A DNA stretch of 64,000 nt from contig OW386292.2 of NCBI GenBank assembly GCA_936432065.2, positions 17,018,918 to 17,082,917 on the forward strand, read 5' to 3'. The notes beneath the pieces are model-generated. The model saw only the letters and a list, made by a program, of their open reading frames with translations, was not told the origin of the DNA and did not search any database. Shown piece by piece: positions 55,047 to 64,000 of this stretch; the first letter of the stretch is position 1, and every line of letters starts with the position of its first letter. The translations under genes and the position numbers were made by a program. This DNA comes from Rutpela maculata. Lineage: Eukaryota > Arthropoda > Insecta > Coleoptera > Cerambycidae.

Positions 55047-56581
55047 GCCAAGTAACAATTTAAGTTTTATCACAATCTACAAGAGGTTATTAAGTCTGAA
55101 TAATAAAACTGATCGTAAAACTGTTTATACTAGATAACCTCTTAAAAGCTACAATAAACGCGGAATAAAACCAAAAAAGACCTTTTATAAAGGTTATAAA
55201 TATCTTCCTTAAATCAATAAAACCAACAGTACTTTAGTACCCAAATCTGCAAGATGTTTTCAAGTCTACCATAAAACCTTTTATAAAATCTTCTTAAAAT
55301 CGTTAGTACTTGCAATCAAATTTTAAGCCCGCTTTGAGAACATCATAACTAATTGTGTCTTTAATAATTCTTTGTCGAAAACTTGTTGCACTTAAACTGT
55401 CTAAATCAGAAAATATCGCCGTTTTAAACGTTTCAAAATTTGATATTAATAAACAACCTAGTATCAAAAATCACTTTATTGATAAAGTATATCAAAAAAC
55501 TTTTAAAAAAATCACGCTGCTTTCATTTGTCAGCTTATTAATTATTATTTACAATTAATAAAAAAAAATAGTAACCTAGTTTTAGCTTACTCAGAATTAT
55601 TTTGGGTTTTTTGGGGGTTTATATGATATATTAACACATTTTAGATAGTTGCAGGGCAAATGTAAACAGTAAGAATAAGAAAAATATAACTAAACACTGT
55701 TGCCCCAACTTTGTTCAAACATGACTGCCATAGTTAACAGAAAAAAACATGGCTGAAAAATTAATAAAACCGTATATTTTAATAGAATACCCTATTAAGA
55801 GATTGTGGCTTTAGGAAATATTTTTATAAAACAAAAGGTTTTGTTAAATTGCAATTGCTCCACTATACTGTTTTAAAGCCTGTAAGACTTTACCCAGCCT
55901 TACTACTCTTCTTTAAAACCCTTAAGATTTGTCTCTGACATTCTCTAATCCAAATGTACTTAGCTTAGATAACATAACCTAAACCCCATAATCACAAAAT
56001 GGCGTTTACTATGCGCTATATGCCTCCTCTCTCGAAGTTTAAAGGCGTAAGTGGGGGAACCAAAGGATTTATAAGTGCTTTATAAAAACCAAAAAGTTTT
56101 AACGTAGCTTAATAAAGCTACCAAAAAACTATTAGGTTTTAAGGAACCTTTACCAATTATCGTTAAAAGCAAATAGTATTTATGATAACATATATTAAGA
56201 GTAAGACTACTTAAGAGTTATTAGTTTTATTGCTTGATCATAAGGAGTACTTAAAGACCATATTTTAAAACTCCCATAAAACCTAAAGATTTATAGATGT
56301 TTACCACAAAACTTAAAATATTTAAAATCCACTATAAAACCTAATGAGTTTATTGTGGTTTTGAATAATGTAGCAATTAAGTGGCTATAAAACCAATAGG
56401 TCTTAAAGAACAAAGAGGTTTAACAAATTGCTTTAAAGATAACTTGAAGGCCTTTTTTAAGTACATATTATCTGCAGATAAATTGGTATGCACAAAAGAA
56501 ATAATAAAACCCAGTTCGGTTTATTTACCTTCTTAAATCTGTGATAAAACCCGATAAATACTTGTTAAATAGTTACTTGGG
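55047..56581. mobile_element. TIR element rich in TAAAACC motifs, copy 1
   Basis: The ends GCCAAGTAACAATTTAA and, inverted at the right, CCCAAGTAACTATTTAA extend into GTTTTATCACA. TAGCAC or GCACTA flanks both ends, so a short duplication is possible but its exact length is unclear. The interior carries ATAAAACC/GGTTTTAT words every 30-80 bp. It has no transposase and is 1.5 kb. Confidence 0.7.
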
Positions 56582-56717
56582 TAGCACTATAAAAAATACC
56601 ATGAAGTATTTCCCGCAGTAATTCTAAGCAGAAATGTTAATATAGTATCTATGTAAAGTGTTGCAGTCGAGCAAAAAATGGCCGATATTATTTATTGCAG
56701 CGGCACCGTTGTCAACT

Positions 56718-57937
56718 CCCAAGTAACAATTTAAATTTTATCTTGATCTTCAGAACCTCTTGAAGTCTATTTAATAAAACTTATGATAAAACTATATATC
56801 TTTGACAAACGCTATTAAACCTTTATAAAGCTTGTTTAAAGCTAAGAGGGACCATTCTTAAAAGAGTTTTGAGGGCCTATTTTAAAAGTCATTTTAAAAC
56901 CAATCGCTTTTATTCTAAACATCCTTTATAACGTTCTGAAGACCTTGATAAAACTATTCATAAAACCAACAATAAATTTAAGCTTTCTTACATTTATGTA
57001 AGTCCATTTGGTATTGTCTAATACCAATTGATCTTGTCTAACACCATTTGACCTAAATATATAAGATTTGTTGGATTTATTCAGAAACACCATAAAACCT
57101 ACTGTCCAAAGATATTTGACTTGTTTGGCGTTTATTTACATATAACCTCACACTCGTTAATTACTTTTTCCTTACCTTAGCTGTGGTGTGATTGCTCTGA
57201 ACGGGTCGGCTATATGCCCTTATACCCAGATGCAGTGAACTGCACTGGAATGTGAATAAAAGAGCAAAAATATATAAATAAAGAAGAAGATAACATCTGA
57301 CATTTATTTGATTATTTTGATATGTCAAATGTGTGGTGTGGCTCTAATTGTTTAAAGTAACCACTTTTTTTTTATTTCATTCACGTTTGTGAAAAATGCG
57401 TCTCCATATTTAATTTCTTAAGGTACTTCACACAAAAGTAATTAAAAATTAACCTAAAATACTTAAGTAAAATCTATTCTCCGCCTGTCAAACTGCAACT
57501 TTTGCGGTTTTATGAAGTAATTGGTCCAGACTAAATGGTTGTTATGTTACATTTGACATTATACAAGCCAATACAGCGTTATAGCAGTTTTATGATTAAT
57601 ATATTCAGATGCCCCTTTAAAACTCTTAGGCGTACTGGTTTTATGAACGTTGTCTCTGAAGTAAATTGGTTTCCTAGGCCAAATGATTTTATCATGGTAG
57701 TGCTGACCACCACCATAAAACCTTTACAAGTGCCAATAGACTCGATTTAAAACAAATGCTAAATGGTATTGAAACTCAGCCCCCAGGAGGTTGTTACAAC
57801 TCTCAATAAAACTACTTAGGCTGAAAGAGTTTTTGGCCTGCTATACTACCGCTATAAAGCCATTTAACAAACTTATATCCTCAATAAAGCTGTTACAAAA
57901 CTTATTCGTCCACGTAGCATTTAACTCGTTACTTGGG
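56718..57937. mobile_element. TIR element rich in TAAAACC motifs, copy 2
   Basis: It begins CCCAAGTAACAATTTAAATT and ends GTTACTTGGG. It shares the first ~90 bp with copy 1 (TTTTATC, CCTCTTGAAGTCT, AATAAAACT). It lies in tandem with copy 1, 136 bp away. Interior ATAAAACC words recur. The patch near 57180-57260 is less like the rest and may be a small insertion. Non-coding. Confidence 0.7.
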
Positions 57938-59224
57938 CTATGTTCTACCACAGATCTATATTTAAAACTAATACGGTTTTGCCTTTTTAGATGAAATGAA
58001 TAAGTAGTCTTAGCAGTTCCTGTAGTCGATCAAATGTGATGAATGTATGAAGGAATCGCTTTGATATCTTGTAGTATCTTGAACTGCGGGCTGTTATTCA
58101 GTGACGTCCGTCTGGCTAGTTTTGTATATTATGTATACTTATGACTTCTCGTTGCTTATATACATAAATACCAATAATAATATTTTTCCAAGACAAATAA
58201 TTAACCTTATCAGCCACTAACACTATTACTGTCACTATATCGTTGTTGGCTCCTACATTTATAATTATTGGCTGAATTAGGTACCGTGTCAATCCACATT
58301 CTATCTTTAACTTTTTTAATATGCTCTATGCATTTTTGCTAGCAATCAGCTGTAACTCTTTTTATGCATTAAACGTTATAATACTTAATATGTCTTCTGT
58401 TGTACTGTTTTGGAAAATACGTATTTCTATTTTTATATGTTTTTATGTTTGTTAAGCTAATGTTTTAAGCCTTAAATTAAAGATTTATTTTTGCAAATAC
58501 AAATTTTTACTGATAAAGTTGGCATTTCTTCTTTATAACATTTAAACGTGAAAAGAAAAAAAATCGCGATTTTTTAAAAATAAAAATCGCTTGATTGAAT
58601 CATGATTTTATTGAAATGATTTAAATCAGCTCAACCCTGATCTCCATAGAACAGGTTATAGGTTATTGAGTAATTACTTGCAAAAAATTTCTGGGTGCTT
58701 GCCGGGTGTTAAATTGCCTTAAATGTTTTATTTTACATTTCTCAAACAGTTCTTGCTGATGGAGGTACAAAAAATGTGTCTGGCTTTGTCTTTTGTCAAC
58801 GCAAACGTTTATTTCATTTATTTAATTGACTGAGACACTACACTAATGGATACAAAGTGAACATTTCGACAGCCGTGACTACTACAAGAAAGTTATTGAT
58901 CACCTTATCAGGCTTCTTTAAAATTCAGTCTAATTAAGTAGAGTATCTACGATCTAACACTTAAGCCAAAATGGCTTAATTGTCACCGTAAGAATGCCTT
59001 ATATAAACGCTCTATTATCTATCTTCGGATAATTAAGTGTTTTTTTTTTCTAAAATTTTAACTGGAAATTCATGACAATTTTATTGAGTTTCCAATTATC
59101 TGAGAAATAAAACTGTCACATATTTTATGTATTTGATTTGGTAGCAAGATTAAATAGAAGAAATTATTACGGTTGAACATAACTCGAATAATACTACTAG
59201 GGTGCAGTCCGAAATTACTAATTT
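57938..59224. other. Non-coding stretch
   Basis: No gene or clear repeat is recognised. Confidence 0.4.
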
Positions 59225-60391
59225 TCAAAATATTTCATTAAATAAACTAAGAAAAGTAATTTTTAATTTAAAAAACAAAGCCAGTGGAGATAATATTACA
59301 GTGTACGTTATCAAAGTCCTTTTTCACGTTATTGAATATCCGTTATTTAATTAATACATCTCGAAAACTGGAAAAATTCCTTCCGATCTAAAATGTAGTG
59401 TTATCCTGCCAGTTCCCAAAGTAAGTGTTTCTATAAAAACGGAACAATGTAGGCCAATAAATTTATTACCAGCAGTAGAAAAAATATGGAAATAATAGTA
59501 TATGAGCAATTATATGACTATTTTAATATAAACAATATTTTGTATAGTGGACAGTCTGGATTTCGACAACGACATTCTTGTGAAATATCAGTGCAGTTAG
59601 TGTGTTCAAAATGGAGACGAGATATTGATCAAGATGATATTGTCCTTAGTGTCTTTGTGGATCTACAGCGAGCATTTGAAACGATTAATAGGCGGGATTT
59701 AATAGAAAAATGTGAAAGGTGTGGGGTAAAAAATGATGTTTTGGCTTGGATTTAAAAACTATTTAGATGACAGGTATCATAGAACTAAGAAGTTCAATGA
59801 GGTTTTATCGGATCAAATCAGAAGTAAATATGGTGTCCCTCAAGGGAGTGTGCTGGGTCCTCTATTATTTATTATTTATATGAACGATATGTGTAATGTA
59901 TTAAATAATTCATTTGTAAAACTATTTGCTGACGATACACTTATATCAGTATCTGGTAAAAATTAGTAGTTGAGACGCTGAACCAAGAAATGGAACATCT
60001 GTACACATGGTTGTGCAACAACAAATTAAATTCGTCCAAAACCAAATGTATGGTTTTGGGCACTAGAAACAGTTACAAAGCCTTCATGAGTCAAACTTTC
60101 TTTGTAAAAATAAATAATATAAAAGTGAAATAAAATATTTAGGTATTGTTTTGGATCCATATTTAAATTTCACTAAACACGTAGATTTTTTAGTTAAGAA
60201 ATAGGCAAAAAAAAATTGGGTATTTTTATAGAATTTCAAACAATTTCTCTAAATGGAGCAAATTGTTAGTGTATTATTTATCCTCATTTTAACTATTGTA
60301 TGTCGTTATTAATTTCCTGTAGTAAATGCGATCTTCACAAATTGCAGATATTGCAAAATAAAATGAGAGTAATTCGGAAATGTGATATATA
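59225..60391 (+). pseudogene. Jockey-superfamily non-LTR reverse transcriptase relic
   Basis: In order: SGDNITVYVIKVL, ILPVPKVS and CRPINLLPAVEKIW (RT fingers), ILYSGQSGFRQRHSCE, VLSVFVDLQRAFETINR (motif A), YLDDRYHRT, YGVPQGSVLGPLLFIIYMND (motif B), VKLFADDTLISVSG (FADD catalytic motif C), LYTWLCNNKLNSSKTKCMVL, EIKYLGIVLDPYLNFTKHVD and LHKLQILQNKMRVIRKC. The copy has at least three frameshifts or stops (near 59485, 59755 and 59967) but keeps all core RT motifs. It is cut at KCDIYT by the MITE at 60392. No continuation is obvious on the other side. Confidence 0.93.
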
Positions 60392-61160
60392 TACAGGGTG
60401 CACCCACTTAAAACTCCCCAGGCTTGTAACTTTCTTATTTTTTAAGCGACGACCATGTTGGACACATCAAATTGCAAATATTTTTAAGGCATTTAAATAT
60501 CTGTACAGAGTGGTTTAATTTTTTTTTAATTGTTAAGAAAGGAAACTTAATTTCCTAGAATATTTTTTTACCTCACCCTGTACATGAACTGCGTTAATGT
60601 TTTCTTATAAAGGTTTTAATTAGCTTCAATTTATGTCATTACGTCATATTCGAAATTCCATTTGGTTTTGAAAGAAATAAAAACACTTTCCGATTCCAAA
60701 CTGATTTTTTTTTCAATACTTTGAACAGAAAGTAAATAATAATAGTATGCTTTATTTATAAAAGACATGTCACAAACAATATTCAACGTAACAAAACAGT
60801 AACAAGAAACAAAAGAAATAAATATTTTTAAAAACAAACTTATATTAAAATGTACGAAATAGGAAATTGCAAAATTTTTATTTTTTAATTATTTTGTTTT
60901 ATTTTAATAACGTGAATTGAAGCTAATTAAAACTTTTAAAAGAAAACATTAACACAGTTCGTGTACAGGGTGAAATAAAAAAATATTCAAATAAATTAAG
61001 ATTCTTTTCTTAACAATTTTTTCAAAAAATTGTTTTTTTAATTACTCGGATGCATGTTTAAAGGCTTTAAAAATGTCTACAATTTGATGTGTCCAACATG
61101 GTCATTGCTTCAGAAATAAAAAGTTACAAGTCTGGGGAGTTTTAAGTGGCGCACCCTGTA
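60392..61160. mobile_element. Fold-back MITE with ACAGGGTGC ends
   Basis: The ends TACAGGGTGCACCCACTTAA and, inverted, TACAGGGTGCGCCACTTAAA continue into ACTCCCCAG.CTTGTAACTT, CATGTTGGACACATCAAATT and a long inner region with CACCCTGTACA. TATA flanks both ends. Arms exceed 200 bp. It has no transposase. TA-rich flanks fit a mariner-type MITE. Confidence 0.88.
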
Positions 61161-61251
61161 TATATAGAGGGTGGTCCATTTTAATCTATTATTCCAAATA
61201 TCTCGTCGTGTAAGCCACCAATTAAGAAATGACCTCTACAACAGTTGTTGG

Positions 61252-61712
61252 GTTGGATGAAGTAAAAAAATATTTTGAGGTGTCTGGTTCTTGTACACAC
61301 ACTGAATCACAATTTTTTTTCATCCCCCTTAATAACGTGGTGGGGGTGGTAATACCAAAATTTTTTTTGATACCTTAGATTCTCTTATATATACTAAATA
61401 CCAATTTTATGGACTCTTACCTGCTTGATTTGCGTATTTACCGCAATTTGCCCCCCCCCCCCAACTCTTCGACGAAACAAGATGAAAATATAATCTAGTT
61501 CCAGATCTCGTTAAAGTAGTATGTGTACCAAATTTCAAGTCAATATCTTAAACGGTTCCAGAGTAAACGTGCGCACAAAAAAGTTACAGACAGACCGACA
61601 GACAGAATTTTTTTTCGCTCAAACTTAAAATCTCGACTATTCATGACATTCTAATGCCTATTTGAACAATACAAATTTTTTTAAAAAATTTTGTCGTTAC
61701 TATACTTCGAGG
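61252..61712 (+). repeat. Dispersed repeat family D, copy 3 (3' part)
   Basis: GATGAAGTAAAAAAATATTT, GGTGTCTGGTTCTTGTACAC, ACTCTTCGACGAAACAAGAT, GTTCCAGAGTAAACGTGCGC, a GACAGACCGACAGACAG tract, CTCAAACTTAAAATCTCGAC and TTGTCGTTACTATACTTC match copy 2. The head of the family is missing. Confidence 0.85.
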
Positions 61713-61739
61713 GGTATTCCGCAGAAAAATATTGTGTAC

Positions 61740-61836
61740 ACTAATTCCCAAAATAGATAATAATTCCCCTAATTCCCTACTAATTCCTCTAATTCCTTAG
61801 CAATTCCTCTAATTCCCTAGTAATTCCCCTAATGCA
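61740..61836. repeat. CTAATTCCC minisatellite
   Basis: About nine units of (C)TAATTCCC or CTAATTCCT, arranged as near-20-bp doublets (CTAATTCCCTAGTAATTCCC). A similar short run (TTCCTACTAATTACCCACTA) closes the window at 63974-64000. Confidence 0.85.
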
Positions 61837-61984
61837 CTACCTTCATAAATAGGTAACACCGATAGTATCACACTGCCTAATTTTGAACCGGAAAGATGAC
61901 CTAGTTACAAAAATTGCAAGTTAAATAAAAGCTTATAAAAAACAACACGATTATTCCTGCATTAACTTACCTTCCGGACTTTCA

Positions 61985-62165
61985 GTTAAGTTACCATGCT
62001 TACAAAAAACGTGACGGATGGACGGACATTTTGAAAGTTGTTCCGAATTAGATCACTAACACAATGATATAAACATTTTTTCTTTCCAGTATTTTCTGCT
62101 TTAGAAATGTGCCGATCAAATTGCAATATACTTTTTCTGAAATCGATCGGCAATGTCTACATTTT
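61985..62165 (-). repeat. Dispersed repeat family A, copy 2
   Basis: Inverse match to 470-690: CTTACAAAAAACGTGACGGA, CATTTTGAAAGTTGTTC, AACACAATGATATA and TTTAGAAATGTGCCGATCAA. The internal TCCG core is only two or three units here. Confidence 0.75.
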
Positions 62166-62272
62166 CGGCGCGATTTCAGACCGAAAAATGCACAATTCCA
62201 GTATTTTAGTCCGTTGCTAAGAAACTATCACAAAACAGACCGGAAAAGATCCGTTGCCAAGCAACGATCGAC

Positions 62273-62336
62273 AAAACCGTACGGGAATGTTACTTTCCCG
62301 GCCTAGGCCGGGAAAGTAACATTCCCGTACGGTTTT
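62273..62336. repeat. Perfect 64-bp palindrome
   Basis: AAAACCGTACGGGAATGTTA at the left is exactly mirrored through the centre GGCCTAGGCC (62304/62305) to TAACATTCCCGTACGGTTTT. There is no spacer and no mismatch over 32 bp per arm. It can form a cruciform or long hairpin. Confidence 0.97.
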
Positions 62337-62494
62337 TTATGTATATTTTAGACAGTAAATAAATACACGCAGACAAACTAACTCACATTAAAATTGCATT
62401 TATTAGTAAGCAGTTAGATTGTAATGAAGAAATGTTATGCATTAATACAAATTCCTTAATTTGTAATAATATTGATAGTGATTTCAGAAAAAAT

Positions 62495-62615
62495 AGTATG
62501 TGTACTTCGGTGTGAAAGTACATTCCCGGACGACGATGCAAATTGTTGGCCGAGGCGCTAGCCGAGGCCAACAAGCATCGGAATGTATTGCTTTCACACC
62601 TAAATACACAATATA
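62495..62615. repeat. Imperfect palindrome around a GC-rich centre
   Basis: GTACTTCGGTGTGAAAGTAC with ATTCCCG at the left mirrors CGGAATGTATTGCTTTCACA with CCTAAATAC at the right. The centre is TTGGCCGAGGCG/GCCGAGGCCAA. It shares ACATTCCCG with the perfect palindrome 160 bp upstream. Confidence 0.8.
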
Positions 62616-64000
62616 CTATTTCGTTTTCGTATTTGCAAAGAGTATAATAAAGAGGATTTTATCTCCTTTGAAATTTTTCCGTAAAATGAGCAAATAAAAC
62701 CATGAATATTTTTTCAAAAATTTGTATATTTTTGCAATATATTAGAAAATAGCAATTTGCTTAGACATTGTGCCATAATTTAAACTACTATAAAAACTAA
62801 GAAAATGAAAATAAATGAACTAATTGTCCGCCACAAAAAAAATTGTTCATGACAGATTGTACAAAAAACCTTGATTGTTGTCAACCAAAGGGATTTTTGC
62901 TAAAGATATTTATTTTATAAAAACTGCATACACTGATGAATTTATCTATAAAAATTTAAGAAAAATGATTCCAAGCAATTTTTAGATAGCACGTATTATT
63001 ATTAACATGTTATATACGAATATTCATTCAATTAGTTTTCTGGATTTTTTTGGGAGTTTTAAATCTAAGTTAGTCAATTTTCATCTTAAAGCGATAAAAA
63101 ACAAATTAAAGGTAATTGAACAAGCTTTTGATTTTATTTAGCCCATTTTTTACGTATGGCCCACAATTTATGGCGGGCAACAAAATACATTTCTTCGAAA
63201 ATAGTGAAAGACTGAGTTTTTTAAAAAAAATCCTGTTATTTTTCGCTAAAGGCAATATTATTTGAGATGTTTTATTAAAAAATTTATGTTTTATCAAAAT
63301 TTGTTAAATAAACAAATGAAGCAAATAATGAGTTTATACTTCTCGTATAATTATTTCTTAAACTTTTAAGAACATACCCCAAAATTACAGTGACGAAGGT
63401 TGTGATTGTATATAATTTTTGAATTGCTGGAATGGATTCTCCTCGCGGCCTAATTGCGAGATTGGTAAATAAACCAGTGCATTAACTTACCATGATTTGA
63501 TTTAATATAAGCTTTGGTCACTATAGTCACCTGTTTTTCACTGTTTATAAAATTGTTTTGTTTAGTTTTGCTTAAAACTGTGAAATTGGTGCTCGTGAGA
63601 TCACATAGAGATTCGGCAAATTTAGTGTAAGAGAGAAAGCAGGAAAATTAGGAAAAGAATGCCGGATACACTGCTCTCAGCACACTCCATACTTTGAGAA
63701 ATCTTATTTGTATCACCTTGTCGTGTGTCAACGCAGGACATCGCTTCTAACAGCGAGCGCATTGTACTGGGATAATATCCGTCTTTCTTTTCTTATTTCT
63801 CTGTTTTCTTTCTTGCACTCGTTGAACTCAGGATGCATATATAAAACTAGATTTGCCGAATTTGTATATGATAGAGCTATAGAGCGCGCACGTCTCGGCG
63901 CATGTTATTATGTACGAGTGCTACCATGTTTCGAGTTGCGCGCGCCACATATTAATTCCACACTCATTGCCTACTAGTTCCTACTAATTACCCACTAATT
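62616..64000. other. Non-coding stretch to window end
   Basis: No recognisable gene. An 89-codon open frame at 63708-63977 has no known motif. The short inverted pair ATTCGGCAAATTTAG / CTAGATTTGCCGAATTTG at about 63611 and 63848 brackets part of it. Confidence 0.35.

Noticed and set aside
63708..63977. 89-codon frame near the window end as a host gene start.
   Set aside because: No motif or codon pattern supports it, and the interval ends in minisatellite-like sequence.

Overview
The window looks like AT-rich intergenic heterochromatin-like DNA from an arthropod, most likely an insect. The evidence is the mix of mobile elements: a copia-type LTR retrotransposon with a tRNA-iMet-half primer site, several Jockey-superfamily non-LTR retrotransposon relics, hAT, mariner-like and Mutator/Foldback-like DNA elements, tRNA-derived SINEs, and a relic resembling the insect U1 snRNA. 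I found no intact host gene. Nearly every recognisable coding stretch is a broken transposon gene. The species cannot be fixed from the sequence.

The dominant object is a 12.7-kb fold-back element at 26355-39056. It is one giant inverted repeat whose arms consist mostly of tandem copies of a ~142-bp unit. I counted 41 units in the left arm and 34 in the right, around a non-coding loop of about 240 bp. A perfect 9-bp target duplication (ACCGTGGCA) flanks it, and it splits the RNase H domain of a non-LTR retrotransposon whose two halves lie at 25540-26354 and 39057-39572. This architecture matches Drosophila Foldback (FB) elements of the Mutator superfamily, but the unit sequence and size are not ones I recognise.

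Layout: 1-6200 holds a dispersed repeat with an expanded CCGT tract, two opposed copies of a tRNA-derived SINE, a small palindromic MITE, a non-LTR RT relic, a fold-back repeat and a U1-like relic. 6225-9190 is an old fold-back containing another fold-back and an RT scrap. 10285-12150 is the 3' end of a non-LTR element with minisatellite-like sequence, plus a repeat array split by a Harbinger-type MITE. 12906-17671 is a nested set of fold-backs with an hAT element in one arm. 18160-22140 has a mariner-like 3' end, paired 10-bp-period arrays, a second hAT with a transposase relic, and a mariner-like transposase relic with a short intron. 22545-24758 is a long fold-back with a nested repeat and a TA microsatellite in one arm.

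After the giant element come a mariner-like C-terminal relic (40803-41012), a 2-kb TIR element with an intron-containing coding relic (41019-43055), several fold-backs, a 122-bp tandem array, an internally deleted but young copia element with 192/193-identical LTRs (50257-52650), two related TIR elements rich in TAAAACC motifs (55047-57937), another RT relic (59225-60391) interrupted by a fold-back MITE, and a final group of dispersed repeats and perfect palindromes. The common theme is a dense population of inverted-repeat, non-autonomous elements nested in each other.
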